From: Gemmatimonadota bacterium
Lineage (GTDB): Bacteria > JBHIER01 > G020348925
Reading direction: 5' to 3'
Assembly: GCA_020348925.1 (NCBI GenBank)
Contig: CP070758.1
Span: forward strand, 1,795,690 to 1,859,689
Length of the DNA stretch: 64,000 bases
Part shown: positions 28,631 to 38,656 of the stretch, in pieces
How the letters are laid out: each line of letters opens with the position of its first letter
Position numbering within the stretch: the stretch's first letter is position 1
Made by a program: the position numbers and the translations under genes
Notes under the pieces: model-generated
Told to the model about the DNA's origin: nothing
Database searches by the model: none
What the model saw: the letters and a program-made list of their open reading frames with translations, nothing else

Positions 28631-29206
28631 TCACTCCACTTCAGTATGTTGTTCCAATTTCTGTCTCAAAGCTCGTCTGGCATAATACAAGCGGGACATG
28701 ACTGTCCCCTGGCTGCACGAGAGAACCTCGGCAATCTCACGATACGTGAGGTTTTGAAAATGACGCAGAATGATGATCTCCCGATCGCGGGGCTTGAGCG
28801 AAGAGATGGCCTTCCACACCCTGTCCTTTACGGCATCCCTCTCCACCATAAGGTTCGGATCAAAAGAGAGGGAGAGCTCCTCCCTCTCAACGCGTTCGCT
28901 CAAATCCTCCAAAGCGATCCGGGGATTGGCCCTTTGCTCCCGTAACCAGTTAAAACACAGATTTTTCAGAATCTGATAGAACCACGGGAAGAAACGTCGA
29001 TTCGGATCGAATTTCCTGCGATGGCGATAGACCCTCACAAAAGCTTCCTGTGAAAGATCCAGGGCGACATCATGCTGGCCGACCAATCCTAAAGCGATGA
29101 AATACGCCTTGCGCATGTATTTCTTGACGAGAAACTCGAAGGCTTTCGTTTCCCCCTTTCGCCAGCGTACTACGAAATGTGTTTCATCATCCATCGCTCG
29201 GTTCAT
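28631..29206 (-). CDS. ECF-type RNA polymerase sigma factor
   Basis: 191 residues with sigma region 2 (FEFLVKKYMRKAYFIALG, DVALDLSQEAFVRVYRH, FFPWFYQILKNLCFNWLRE) and region 4 (LKPRDREIIILRHFQNLTYREI and SCSQGTVMSRLYYARRAL). Regions 1.1 and 3 are absent, as expected for the group 4 (RpoE-like) class. The start ATG has AGGGGA 4 nt upstream. With the anti-sigma and YbjQ-like genes downstream it forms a compact stress-response operon, presumably autoregulated; no certain ECF promoter was identified in the 217 nt upstream. Confidence 0.94.
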   Translation of the reverse strand: MNRAMDDETHFVVRWRKGETKAFEFLVKKYMRKAYFIALGLVGQHDVALDLSQEAFVRVYRHRRKFDPNRRFFPWFYQILKNLCFNWLREQRANPRIALEDLSERVEREELSLSFDPNLMVERDAVKDRVWKAISSLKPRDREIIILRHFQNLTYREIAEVLSCSQGTVMSRLYYARRALRQKLEQHTEVE

Positions 29207-29423
29207 ACTGTCCCCTGTGTGAAAAAAACTTTTTCAAAGAAGTCTTGCTTGCTCTACTGGAATTTCATTCAATGAATATACACAGACATAGATCGTTTTA
29301 TTCAAAAATTTTTTCCATGGTTCTTTGATCGCCCTGTATCTCAAAAGGGAGCGGGAATATGGAGAGACCCACGCCTATACTGAGAGAGTGAAAGAGTGCG
29401 ATTCTACAAATAAATGAATCGCG

Positions 29424-31601
29424 CTATGCAAAAATATTTTCAGCCCCTGAATCTCTGATGAAAAGGCAGGAGGTTTTGAGCGTGTCGGCCACTTTCCTCA
29501 AGTATTTAGGGTCTATTGTTTCAGCCAAGCCAAAGATATTGATATCGGCTTCAGGGGCACTGTCGAGCGCCTCTTCGAAGTCTCCCGCGAGGACAACCGC
29601 TTCCGTGTGACTTGGCATACGGGCCGCATCGCGAAATTTATAGAGATGAGTTATCACTCTTTTTACGTTCTCTTCCGAATCGACGGCGCGGAGCAATCTG
29701 AGAGCACCCTCCCAATTCTTCACCAATTGGATGCTCACGATTATGGCTAAATCCTTGTTCGGACTCTCTTGCCTGAGCCAAAGGTTGACTTTCTTTTTAC
29801 AGCCGAAACCCCTCTTCGGATGCTGTCTCAAGAGAATCATTCCCAGACCGTGCATCCTTCCGTGTTCGATCAATCGGATGAGTTGTCCGTCCTTTTTCGA
29901 ATCCTCACTCAAAGTGATAAAGAGCGTGTTCGGGGGAAAAAACATTCCCTTCAAGATTTGCATCACAATAGCGCTGCCACCCACGAAATCATCATCCTCG
30001 ATGGATGTCGAGGTCAGAAAGAGACCTTCCTCCTTCAAGGGCGTGATCAAACGGTCAAGATCCTTTGAGACCGCATCCTTTTGTTGAGCCGGAACGCTCC
30101 CTGTTTTGCCCGGGGTCGAAGCGACTTTCTTCCCTTTTTCAATGACACGAACGTGAAAGACCCGCAATGTCCCGCCGGGATAAATGATATCTCTGACGAA
30201 TTGGATGAGGGTTGTCCATACTTTCGGATCCTCTATGGGTACGAGCAAATTGGGTCTCCAGGATTTGGCATGATGAGGAAATTTTACAGCGGTTTTGGCT
30301 GCCCACTCGGCAATGGAGACGAACAGGGCTTCGCGCACATCTCCCCACCGGACCTTGAGATGTTTCTTGAGAAGAAACATATAGACAGCAATAATTATGG
30401 CGATGGCCGCGACACTGAAAACCGGATTAATAAGAACCATGGCCGCAAGGGCGGCTCCACCGCCGAATAGAGGGATGCCCTTGGGGATACGAAAGGACGG
30501 TCGAAAGCTGACAATGCCGATGCCCTGCTCGATGGCGACGACAATGTTTACCATGGCGTAGGTGATCAAAAAGAACATGGTCAACAGAGGTGCGATGGTA
30601 TCGAGTTCCCCAAGCAGGAGACTGATTTCTACTATGAGGCCGGTAAACAAAATTGCGTTTCGCGGCTCTCCGGTTTTACTCGTTTTGGAAAAGAAGGAGG
30701 ACAAGGGGGCGACGCGATGACGGCCCAAGGCCTGCAAGGTTCGAGGACCGCTCACCAGACAAGCAAGGGCTGAGGAGACGGTGGCTCCCATAATGGCCGC
30801 AATAACCGCCCAGGGCCAGCGCGCCAACAGAATCATAATGTTCGTATTTGTTACCAACTCATCAGCGCTGCTGTGCCGGGCCAGCCAGATGGCTGTGAGG
30901 AGATATAAAACGAAGGTCACCGCGATGGCCGACATAATACCGATGGGGATGCTTCTTCTTGGATTCCTCAAATCCCCGGACATGGCTGCTCCGGCCTCTG
31001 TCCCGGTCACAGCCGGAAAGAAAATCGCGAACGCGCCCCAAAAACCAACATTCGCGAACCGACCCCAGGTCACAATCTGGGGTTGGACCTCACCTCTGCC
31101 CAGAAAAAATGAGATGAAGGCAAAGGCGATCACGGCCATGATGAGAAACTGCACCTTCATGGCCAACTTGGCACTGACATACGAGAGAACAATCAGGATA
31201 AGGAGAAGCAGGGATGAGATGATCCTGGGATCCTGGGTGGGAAAGATGCTCTGCCAGGCCTCGGTAAAACCGATAATATACATGGCCGCACCGAGCGTGA
31301 AGGAGAAATAGAGGGGCAGACCTATGGCTCCTCCAACTTCCGGTCCCAGGGATTTGGCAATAATATCGTAGGAGCCGCCGGCGCCAACCTTGATGTTCGT
31401 GCAGATCGAAGAGAGCGAGAAAGCATAACTGATGGTGATGAGGTGGGCAATGACCATTATGAGAATCGCCCCTCCCAAACCGCCCGTGCCAACCACCCAT
31501 CCGAGTCGCAGAAACAATATGACGCCAAAGATGGTCAACACTGCCGGCGTGAAGACACCCTCAAAGGTGCCGAATTTTCTAGATGTCGTGCCTGTTGACA
31601 T
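29424..31601 (-). CDS. Cation-chloride cotransporter-like (SLC12/APC superfamily) permease
   Basis: About 725 residues. Twelve predicted helices begin with FGTFEGVFTPAVLTIFGVIL and LGWVVGTGGLGG, the opening typical of SLC12 transporters, with KVGAGGSYDIIAKSLGPEVGG and PAVTGTEAGAAMSGDLRNP (the central APC motif) following. After about residue 440 comes a 290-residue soluble region with two universal-stress-like halves (RPNLLVPIEDPKVW and LAIIVSIQLVKNW), matching the C-terminal SLC12 domain. Such proteins carry Cl- with Na+ or K+, or amino acids; selectivity is not readable. The ATG at 31601 is taken as the start; a TTG lies four codons earlier. Confidence 0.85.
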   Translation of the reverse strand: MSTGTTSRKFGTFEGVFTPAVLTIFGVILFLRLGWVVGTGGLGGAILIMVIAHLITISYAFSLSSICTNIKVGAGGSYDIIAKSLGPEVGGAIGLPLYFSFTLGAAMYIIGFTEAWQSIFPTQDPRIISSLLLLILIVLSYVSAKLAMKVQFLIMAVIAFAFISFFLGRGEVQPQIVTWGRFANVGFWGAFAIFFPAVTGTEAGAAMSGDLRNPRRSIPIGIMSAIAVTFVLYLLTAIWLARHSSADELVTNTNIMILLARWPWAVIAAIMGATVSSALACLVSGPRTLQALGRHRVAPLSSFFSKTSKTGEPRNAILFTGLIVEISLLLGELDTIAPLLTMFFLITYAMVNIVVAIEQGIGIVSFRPSFRIPKGIPLFGGGAALAAMVLINPVFSVAAIAIIIAVYMFLLKKHLKVRWGDVREALFVSIAEWAAKTAVKFPHHAKSWRPNLLVPIEDPKVWTTLIQFVRDIIYPGGTLRVFHVRVIEKGKKVASTPGKTGSVPAQQKDAVSKDLDRLITPLKEEGLFLTSTSIEDDDFVGGSAIVMQILKGMFFPPNTLFITLSEDSKKDGQLIRLIEHGRMHGLGMILLRQHPKRGFGCKKKVNLWLRQESPNKDLAIIVSIQLVKNWEGALRLLRAVDSEENVKRVITHLYKFRDAARMPSHTEAVVLAGDFEEALDSAPEADINIFGLAETIDPKYLRKVADTLKTSCLFIRDSGAENIFA

Positions 31602-31697
31602 ACTCCTCAACACTCCCGACTCGTTCCAAGATTTTGTTGAAAGAAACTGCTGTTCCTAATCTCACGAACAGGGAACATGGATGTTTGATTTTGGACC

Positions 31698-34220
31698 TTA
31701 TTCCCGGTATTTTTCAATCTGTCTGACAAAGGATCGAACCAACCGTCGGGCTTTGTCTTTGGTTTTCGCTTCGGCCTGCAGGAGAAAGGATGATTGGTCG
31801 GCTCCCGGTAGAATCAGAACATAACTGTCACCGTAGTGAACCCGAATCCCATCAAGAAGTATCCGCTCCTCCTTCTCCGTCGCTTTCATCAGGCGCCGCA
31901 TCACCTGGCCCTTCTTTTCCAGAGGGCAGGGCACTGTCTCCCTGACCATATTCAGCTTAGGAAGGGACCGCTTCAGCTCTCTGAACCTGAGGCCGGTGCT
32001 GACCATCAATTCCAGGATTTTAACCGTGGCGAACATGGCATCGCATCCCAGTTGAAATTCCGTAAAAATGAATCCCCCTTTCGTACCTCCCACGAAGCTC
32101 ACCCCGGCTTCGGAGCCGCCGTCCATCATCCCTCTATGGTTGTCCTTCGTCCAGATCACCTGGGCTCCGTATTTCCGGGCCAATATACCGACGTTCATCG
32201 AAGCTGATACAGGCACGGAGATTCGTTCGGGATGCTGGTGTTGAAGGTGCAGCGATACGACGGCCAGTAGGGCATCATGGTGGTCCAGGAGTTTGCCGGT
32301 TTCATCAACGATGAAGATTCTTTGGGCTCCGGGATCAATGAGAAAACCGGCATCGGCTTTGAGGGATGTGACGATGGTGGAGAGCTGTAGAATGATGTTT
32401 TCCATGTTCTCCTGAGTCATATGAACCCGTTCAGTCTCATGGTATGCATTCAGGGAGATCACTTCAATTCCCAATTCTCCGAAAATGGTTGGTAGAACCA
32501 TAGCTGCGGCGCCATTTGCGTAGTCGACCACGACCTTGAGACGGGCTTGAGAGATCGCACTCCGGTTGAGGTGTTCGAGGAAATCCTGACGGTAGGATTC
32601 CAAGACGCGGTAGGGATAGTTGAGATGACCGATCTCATGATGGGGCACGCGGTGAAAATCTTCTCCGAAAAAGAGCCGCTCGATGGCCTTCGTCTTGGAA
32701 ACGGGAAGGTCCCTTCCCGTGCCGTCGAAGAAGATGATATCTTTCACCGACCCATCTGTGGGCGAACTGCGAACGTGAAGCCCTGCCTTCTCTTTGCCGG
32801 ATCTGAGTTCGTAGCGAACGATAGGAATGGGTACAGTACGCAAGTTTTCCACATTCACGCCTGTGGACATGAGCCCGCTGATGACGGCCCGACTGATCAT
32901 GCGGGAGGAGAGGTAACCGTCACGGCTGGTTACCACGCTGTTGCCAACTCCGATGAATGCTCCGAAAGCGGCTCCCAATCGTGCTGCCAACTCCGGTGAG
33001 ATCTCCACGTTGGCCAGACCGGTGATTTTCGACTCGAAAAAGAGCTCGCGGGCCCAGCGCTCTCCCCAAACGAGACTTGTCGACAGAACCGCCCCATCCT
33101 CCACGACCTTACTGGGCCAAATTTTTACCTGCGGTTTAATCCGAGAATCTCGTCCGATGACGCACCCCTCCCCGATGGTCACCCCATCGAGGATGTGGGT
33201 GCCGCTGGAAATCGTTGAGCCATGGGCGACAATATCGTCCGTCATGTGCACGCCATCGCCCACGCGAACGCCGTCCCACAGAATCCCTCGCAATATGGAT
33301 GCACGAGGCCCGATCCAGCAGTCGTCGCCGATGACGGTATTTTCAAGAGTCGCCTCCCCCTCAATACGGCAGTTGTTTCCGATTACGACTGCCCCTTTGA
33401 GCGTCGCACCTGGATCAACTACCGTTCCCTGCCCGATCCAGGCCCATCCATGCTCCGTGTCCCGCTTCTCCCCCGGAAAAGGTATCTTCACCTGTCCATT
33501 GAGAATATCCCGTGTCGCCTGTTGATATTCACCAATATTTCCCACATCGCGCCAATAGCCCTCAGCTATGTATCCGAAGAGAGAGCTTCTTCTTTTCAAA
33601 AATTGAGGAAAGAGATCCTGGCTGAAGTCGGACTCCACCCCCGGGGGAATATGTTTGAAGACCTCCGACTCCAAAATATAGATCCCGGTGTTGATGGTAT
33701 CGCTGAACACTTCACCCCAGGTGGGCTTCTCGAGAAAGCGGAGAATTCGACCGTTGCGATTGGTGATGACGATGCCGTAGGGCAGAGGATTGTTCACCCG
33801 GGTGAGTACAATGGTGGCCAGCGCTCCTTTTCTTCTGTGAAAGGCCACGGCTTTTCCCAAGTCGATATCCGTGATCAAATCACCGCTGATAATGATGGTC
33901 GTCCCTCCGAGAGCGTCTGCGGCATTCTTCACGCTGCCAGCGGTTCCCAAATCCTCCTCAGCGCGAACATAGGTAATGTTGACCCCGAAAGCGGAACCGT
34001 CACCGAAATAGTTCTCGATTTGTTCGCCTTGAAAGTAAGGCAGCACAACGAGCTCTTTGACTCCATGGATCTTCAAGAGATCAATGACCCGTTCCATGAT
34101 CGGAACGTTGACGAGAGGAATCATAGGTTTCGGTCGATGGCACGTCAGAGGCCTCAATCGTGTCCCGAAACCGCCTGCCATTATGACGGCGTTCGATCCG
34201 TTCTTTTTATTTTTGGTCAT
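31698..34220 (-). CDS. Mannose-1-phosphate guanylyltransferase-like / phosphomannomutase-like fusion
   Basis: 840 residues. Residues 8-240 are a nucleotidyltransferase (MAGGFGTRLRPLT with the catalytic Arg, KPMIPLVN, ISGDLITDID). Residues 250-380 are a left-handed beta-helix of hexapeptide repeats (VVIGNNCRIEGEATL and similar). Residues 390-840 are a phosphohexomutase fold. In the mutase part the active-site loop reads VRSSPTDG instead of a TASHNP-type loop, and the metal loop reads IDPGAQR instead of DGDxDR, so mutase activity is doubtful. Such fusions are known in cyanobacteria and deep lineages and make GDP-mannose or a related sugar nucleotide. AAGGGGG precedes the ATG. In tandem with galT. 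Confidence 0.87.
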   Translation of the reverse strand: MTKNKKNGSNAVIMAGGFGTRLRPLTCHRPKPMIPLVNVPIMERVIDLLKIHGVKELVVLPYFQGEQIENYFGDGSAFGVNITYVRAEEDLGTAGSVKNAADALGGTTIIISGDLITDIDLGKAVAFHRRKGALATIVLTRVNNPLPYGIVITNRNGRILRFLEKPTWGEVFSDTINTGIYILESEVFKHIPPGVESDFSQDLFPQFLKRRSSLFGYIAEGYWRDVGNIGEYQQATRDILNGQVKIPFPGEKRDTEHGWAWIGQGTVVDPGATLKGAVVIGNNCRIEGEATLENTVIGDDCWIGPRASILRGILWDGVRVGDGVHMTDDIVAHGSTISSGTHILDGVTIGEGCVIGRDSRIKPQVKIWPSKVVEDGAVLSTSLVWGERWARELFFESKITGLANVEISPELAARLGAAFGAFIGVGNSVVTSRDGYLSSRMISRAVISGLMSTGVNVENLRTVPIPIVRYELRSGKEKAGLHVRSSPTDGSVKDIIFFDGTGRDLPVSKTKAIERLFFGEDFHRVPHHEIGHLNYPYRVLESYRQDFLEHLNRSAISQARLKVVVDYANGAAAMVLPTIFGELGIEVISLNAYHETERVHMTQENMENIILQLSTIVTSLKADAGFLIDPGAQRIFIVDETGKLLDHHDALLAVVSLHLQHQHPERISVPVSASMNVGILARKYGAQVIWTKDNHRGMMDGGSEAGVSFVGGTKGGFIFTEFQLGCDAMFATVKILELMVSTGLRFRELKRSLPKLNMVRETVPCPLEKKGQVMRRLMKATEKEERILLDGIRVHYGDSYVLILPGADQSSFLLQAEAKTKDKARRLVRSFVRQIEKYRE

Positions 34221-34278
34221 CTTTCCCCCTTTCTCAGGGCACGGATCAGGAAGAACAAACGTGTTCCGTCCTACTCTG

Positions 34279-35316
34279 CTATGAAGACTTCGGAGCGGCC
34301 TGGCTCAAGTATCGCGCGGCCTCCTCAGGCGGCATCGGGTTGATATAAAATCCGCTTCCCCATTCGAATCCGGCCACCCTCGTCAGACGGGGGATAATCT
34401 CAAAATGCCAGTGATAATCAAATTCCACGGTCTGCCAGTACATTGGTCTCTTCGGTTTCGCCTCCGTATTGGGAGACGTGTGCAGGATGAAATTGTACGG
34501 AGGATCGTTGAGGCATATTTTCAGCCGGGACAGGATGTCCTTCATTGTCTCAGCTAAAAAGGAAAGCTCCTCGTCCGTTGTCGTTTCAAAGGCATGTTTG
34601 TGGACTTTAGGAACAACCCAGCATTCGAAGGGGAAGCGGGAGGCAAAGGGGGAGAGGATCACGTAATGACCATCATCACGAATAATCCGATCGGGAAAGA
34701 CGGTCTCCTGTTGTATCAGGTCGCACATCAAACATCGCTCCTTCTCCCGGTAATGTTCTTTGGACGTCTCCAGTTCAATGGCCACCGTTCTCGGGGTGAC
34801 GGGGGTAGCGATAAGTTGCGTGTGTGAATGGCTCAAAGATGCCCCGGCCGCCTCCCCGTGATTCTTAAAGATTAATATGTATCGGAAACGGTCGTCCTTT
34901 TTCAAATCGGCGATCCGGTCTCGGTAGATGGTTAAAACGCGGATCATCTGGTCGTGATCGAAGTCGGCCGTGGTGAGTGTATGCTCAGTCGTCTCGATGA
35001 TGACCTCGTGGGCCCCCACCCCGTTCATCGCATCGTACAATCCGAGGCCGCGACGATCGAGATCTCCGTCAATTCTTAACGCCGGGAACTTATTGGAGAT
35101 AACCCGGACCGTCCACCCTGGTTCGTTCGGCTGAGTCCCCTCATCCCGATATGCGAGGATTTCCGGGGGAGTCATCGATTCATTTCCTTCACAGAAGGGG
35201 CAGGTGTTTTCCTTCTGCGGCTCCTCACATACTTCGAAGTCCGTAGGACGCATGGCTCTTTCGGTGGCAATAATGATCCATCGCTTCTGGAGCGGGTCAT
35301 GTCGTAATTCTGGCAT
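34279..35316 (-). CDS. galT: Galactose-1-phosphate uridylyltransferase
   Basis: 345 residues from the ATG at 35316, chosen because GGAGGTG lies just upstream; the earlier TTG falls in the ribosome site. HIT-superfamily motifs: zinc ligands NTCPFCEGNE and ERCLMCDLI, the uridylylated His in SLSHSHTQLIATP, and DYHWHFEIIPRLTR near the C-terminus. It exchanges UMP between UDP-glucose and galactose-1-phosphate in the Leloir pathway; in operons lacking galK and galE it may instead be an ADP-glucose or general nucleotide-sugar phosphorylase-type enzyme. The downstream sugar-nucleotide fusion gene (58 nt) suggests a polysaccharide-precursor operon. Confidence 0.92.
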   Translation of the reverse strand: MPELRHDPLQKRWIIIATERAMRPTDFEVCEEPQKENTCPFCEGNESMTPPEILAYRDEGTQPNEPGWTVRVISNKFPALRIDGDLDRRGLGLYDAMNGVGAHEVIIETTEHTLTTADFDHDQMIRVLTIYRDRIADLKKDDRFRYILIFKNHGEAAGASLSHSHTQLIATPVTPRTVAIELETSKEHYREKERCLMCDLIQQETVFPDRIIRDDGHYVILSPFASRFPFECWVVPKVHKHAFETTTDEELSFLAETMKDILSRLKICLNDPPYNFILHTSPNTEAKPKRPMYWQTVEFDYHWHFEIIPRLTRVAGFEWGSGFYINPMPPEEAARYLSQAAPKSS

Positions 35317-35846
35317 AGTCACCTCCAAAAAATTTTACACAAGTAGCTCATCCTTCGTTTTGCAGGGAGATCGCGTCTCTATTCTGGGACAGGTTCCTCC
35401 ATGGAGTTTTCCGTGCAGACGCTTCCTCGGAAGAAAAACTTCAGAGCGACGCTTCGCCTCAAACCGACGAGGCATAACGGTAGCAAGAAAATCCGAAATT
35501 CTCCTATCGAAACCCGAAACAAATTCCAATGACCTCCACCCCACTGCTCCAAGCCGGAAAACCTTTGCGCAGAACAGTTCAATTTTGTGCTGACCCAGAT
35601 TTTGAGCCTTTGAATTTTGAAATCGTTTCGAGCTTCTCATTTCGGAATGCGAATTTCAAAGCACACAGTTTGATGACACCACCAAAACGTAACACAATCT
35701 TTTGAGACTTGCCTCATGAAGCTGGCCAGTCTTACTCTTCGATCCATAATATAATACATGGCGTTAGAAAGAGGGAACAAGAAATGGGAAAATGCAACCG
35801 GGTCAAACATGGGCCGCATCGGCTCCGCAGAATGCGAAGTGATTTT
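35317..35846. other. Intergenic stretch with low-complexity GAATTT/GGATTT-type tracts
   Basis: No gene supported. On the minus strand it contains phrases such as GGAATTTGTTTCGGGTTTCG that recur loosely near 39825, 37470 and 10640, suggesting decayed dispersed repeats. Confidence 0.45.
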
Positions 35847-36827
35847 TCAATTGGGAAATATGACGAAGCGACTGGCCACATATGCACAATAAAGAAGGAG
35901 CAGCAGAACCCCCTCGAGCCTGCTGATTTTTAATCCCGTTTTAAAGAAGACAATGAGGAGCAAACTCAGCATCACCATGCAGGGCATATCAAGCCACTGG
36001 GAGATTTTCTGAACCGAAATAGTCGTCACCAGAACCGCAAATCCTACGATCCAAAGCGTATTGAAGATGTTGCTGCCAATGATGTTGCCGACTCCGAGGC
36101 CGGACTCCTTTCGGAATCCAGCGACCACGGTTGTGGCCAGCTCCGGCAGTGAGGTTCCGACGGAGACAATGGTCAAACCGATGACAAGCTCACTGATACC
36201 CAAAGCATGGGCAATGTTAACGGCTGACCGTACAAGAAAGGTCCCACTGCCTAACAGGAGTCCCAGTCCGATCAAAGATAAAATTGACTTTTTGAGTCGC
36301 TCTTTCGGCTTCTTCGAGAGAGGATCGATATTCCCCCCCCCGTTACCGACCGCGGTCCCGGAATCGCTGTCGGTTCTTCCTCTCAGCGCATTTCGAACGC
36401 AATAGAGGAGAAAAAGGATGAAGAATATAAGAAGAATGACACCTTCTGACCAGCCTATCTTCCCGTTGAATGAGAGGAGCCACAGGAGGACGGCTGTGCC
36501 AGAGACCCACGGAAGTTCACGACGGAGCACCTTTGGTTCGACCTCCAAAGGATGGAAAAGTGAAGCCAATCCAAGGATGAGGCCGATATTGGCAATGTTG
36601 CTCCCTACGATGTTACCGATGGCGATGGATTCAGACTTGGCCAGGGCAGCCATAAAACTGACTCCAAACTCCGGCGCTGAAGTGCCGAAGGCCACGAACG
36701 TTAAACCGATAATAATCGGTTTGACACCGAGAGACCGTGCTAACGACGATGAATTTTTAACGAGAAGATCAGCTCCATACGAAAGTATGGCGAGTTCTAT
36801 TAGAAAAAGAACGATTTGAATGAGCAT
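35847..36827 (-). CDS. Ca2+/Na+ antiporter, CaCA superfamily (YrbG-like)
   Basis: 326 residues with about ten helices in two inverted halves. The alpha repeats are explicit: LTFVAFGTSAPEFGVSF plus GNIVGSNIANIGLILG in half one, and LTIVSVGTSLPELATTV plus GNIIGSNIFNTLWIVG in half two; both catalytic acidic residues (SAPE, SLPE) are present. The central loop is hydrophilic (about 150-180). Such inner-membrane exchangers extrude Ca2+ or K+ in exchange for Na+ or H+. The Shine-Dalgarno AAGGG is somewhat distant from the ATG. Apparently monocistronic. Confidence 0.95.
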   Translation of the reverse strand: MLIQIVLFLIELAILSYGADLLVKNSSSLARSLGVKPIIIGLTFVAFGTSAPEFGVSFMAALAKSESIAIGNIVGSNIANIGLILGLASLFHPLEVEPKVLRRELPWVSGTAVLLWLLSFNGKIGWSEGVILLIFFILFLLYCVRNALRGRTDSDSGTAVGNGGGNIDPLSKKPKERLKKSILSLIGLGLLLGSGTFLVRSAVNIAHALGISELVIGLTIVSVGTSLPELATTVVAGFRKESGLGVGNIIGSNIFNTLWIVGFAVLVTTISVQKISQWLDMPCMVMLSLLLIVFFKTGLKISRLEGVLLLLLYCAYVASRFVIFPN

Positions 36828-36955
36828 CTATCTCAATCTTCCCTTCGAACACTGAAGACTATCCTGGATCATTCATAAAAATGGTCAGAATTTAGACTCA
36901 TGAACATTATTGGCGTTGAACTCCGCCCGTGTATGCTTTCCATAGGAACCCTGCA

Positions 36956-37009
36956 TGTCATTCCCGCACGGAGTCTACCCCGTATTCCATTACGGGGGCT
37001 GGAATGACA
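36956..37009. repeat. Palindromic intergenic repeat (TGTCATTCC type), second copy
   Basis: TGTCATTCC (36956-36964) pairs perfectly with GGAATGACA (37001-37009), and an inner stem CCCCGTA/TACGGGG flanks TTCCAT. It shares end motifs with 9842-9930. Confidence 0.55.
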
Positions 37010-37562
37010 GCTTGTGAATAGAGCAGTTCGGACAATAATTCCAACAATCTCTCTAAAATATGCGGAAATTTTTCATATGCCACAAAGATCATAAGAGTCG
37101 TTTCTGGTGACGATCGAAGGTTCGGATTCACTTGAAGCACTATTCACGTCAAAACGTGTGTCTTGTTTCAAATGGCCATAAACCCTACTTTTTATCCCGC
37201 AAGGATCCGAGACAGATCCGAATATGAACGGTACTCGCTTCGCTCGCGACAGGCCCACGGGACCCACACCCCACTGTGCGGAGACTCTGCCAGCTTACAT
37301 TGAAATCCTGTTATCCCCTGGCTGAAAGCGATCTTATCCCCACTCCTTCTGATACATTCGAAATTTGTAGGATGTTCGAGACGTAAAACTACACCGTACG
37401 AACATAAAATGCAAACCATAACTGACAATGACTTCGACAAAAATTTGCCTGGAATATCCGGATGTTAAAATCGTTTTAAATTTAGGATTTTGTGCTTCAG
37501 AATGTTGAATCCATGGTCCGCCTGCACCCGAATTCCAAAGCCGCCGCCTCGCAGGTGGTGGT
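37010..37562. other. Intergenic stretch, nothing recognised
   Basis: Frames on both strands lack ribosome sites and family resemblance; no terminator was found for the sigma gene. Confidence 0.5.
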
Positions 37563-38414
37563 TTACGTGGCATAAATGTGCAAGAATTGTCTTCTCGATC
37601 TGTGTTTTAATTTTTCAATGGCTTTCACTTTAATTTGTCGTGCTCTTTCCCTCGTGACTCCGAATTTTTCACCGATCTCGCTCAAGGTGAGAGATTTCCT
37701 CCCGCTCAGTCCGAAATAGAGCCGTATCACCTCTGCCTCCCGGCAGGTCAACGTAGCCAAGGCTTTCTCAATATCAGCCGGTAAAAATCCAAGGTACATC
37801 CCTTCATCCGGATACGGCTGTCTCTCATCTCCAATGATATCTAAAAGTACATAATCATCATCACTTTTTATGGGAGAATTCAACGAGAGTGGAGTTGATG
37901 CGCCTGTCAATGTTTTAACGACATCTTTGTCAGGAACACCAAGCTCCGATGCGATTTCGAATGTATTGGGCGACCTTCCGTGTTCTTGGAAATACGCACC
38001 CTGAATTTTGCCTATTTTTCGCAGCATATTGTGCCTGTTCATAGGAATCTTCACAATTCGCGTCTGCGAAGCGAGAGCCGTAAGTATGGCCTGTCGTATC
38101 CACCACACAGCATATGAGATGAATTTGAATCCCTTTGTCCCATCAAATCGTTTTACCGCCTCCATCAATCCCATATTTCCCTCGTTGATAAGGTCCTCGA
38201 GGGGCAACCCGTAACCTGCATAATTTTTCGCTACGGTGATAACATATCGAAGGTTGGCCTCGATCAACTTTTGAGCCGCTCTCTTATCCCCCCGTCGAAT
38301 CCTTCTGGACAATTTTCTCTCCTCCTCGGCCGTAATAAGGGGGATATCGCTGATATCCTTCAGATAATCCTCCAGCACTCTTCTGTCTTTACACACAGGA
38401 ATGAAATCGGACAT
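37563..38414 (-). CDS. RpoD-type (group 1/2) RNA polymerase sigma factor, short form
   Basis: 283 residues from the ATG at 38414, chosen because GGGAGG is 6 nt upstream. Region 1.2 (LEDYLKDISDIPLITAEEE), region 2 (LRYVITVAKNYAGYG, DLINEGNMGLMEAVKRFD, FKFISYAVWWIRQAIL), region 3 and region 4 (SGRKSLTLSEIGEKFGVTRE and ARQIKVKAIEKL) are complete; region 1.1 and the non-conserved spacer are absent. This short form is the housekeeping sigma in Bacteroidota and relatives, and an RpoS-like alternative sigma elsewhere. Which applies here cannot be decided from the window, but the complete region 2.4/4.2 implies recognition of TTGACA/TATAAT-like promoters. Confidence 0.93.
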   Translation of the reverse strand: MSDFIPVCKDRRVLEDYLKDISDIPLITAEEERKLSRRIRRGDKRAAQKLIEANLRYVITVAKNYAGYGLPLEDLINEGNMGLMEAVKRFDGTKGFKFISYAVWWIRQAILTALASQTRIVKIPMNRHNMLRKIGKIQGAYFQEHGRSPNTFEIASELGVPDKDVVKTLTGASTPLSLNSPIKSDDDYVLLDIIGDERQPYPDEGMYLGFLPADIEKALATLTCREAEVIRLYFGLSGRKSLTLSEIGEKFGVTRERARQIKVKAIEKLKHRSRRQFLHIYAT

Positions 38415-38470
38415 TGAGACCCTCCCAGTATTGTTCACCGTACCTAAAAATCCGCTCGCAATCGTCAGAC

Positions 38471-38503
38471 GTTATATAATAAAGAAAAATGTGCTCATGT
38501 CAA
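38471..38503 (-). promoter_or_regulatory. Promoter of the RpoD-type sigma gene
   Basis: Minus strand TTGACA (38498-38503) followed by a TATATAA-containing block (38471-38480) at 18-19 nt spacing. Confidence 0.4.
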
Positions 38504-38560
38504 GATTAATGTTGTGTACCGCGGTGAAAAATTGGCAAAAAGACCGACACTCAAAAAGTA

Positions 38561-38589
38561 TTGAACAGTTCTTATGGTTTCCTTATATT
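38561..38589 (+). promoter_or_regulatory. Promoter of the arylamine N-acetyltransferase gene
   Basis: TTGAAC (38561-38566), exactly 17 nt, TATATT (38584-38589); the start codon is about 60 nt beyond the expected transcript start. Confidence 0.6.
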
Positions 38590-38656
38590 CACACTGATGA
38601 AAAAAAGTGTTCAGGGAGAAGAGGTCCAATTGTGACCGCAATGTTATATTTACAAA

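Noticed and set aside
37192-37573. Minus-strand frames downstream of the sigma-factor gene
   Set aside because: No ribosome site, no family resemblance, and they overlap each other in different frames.
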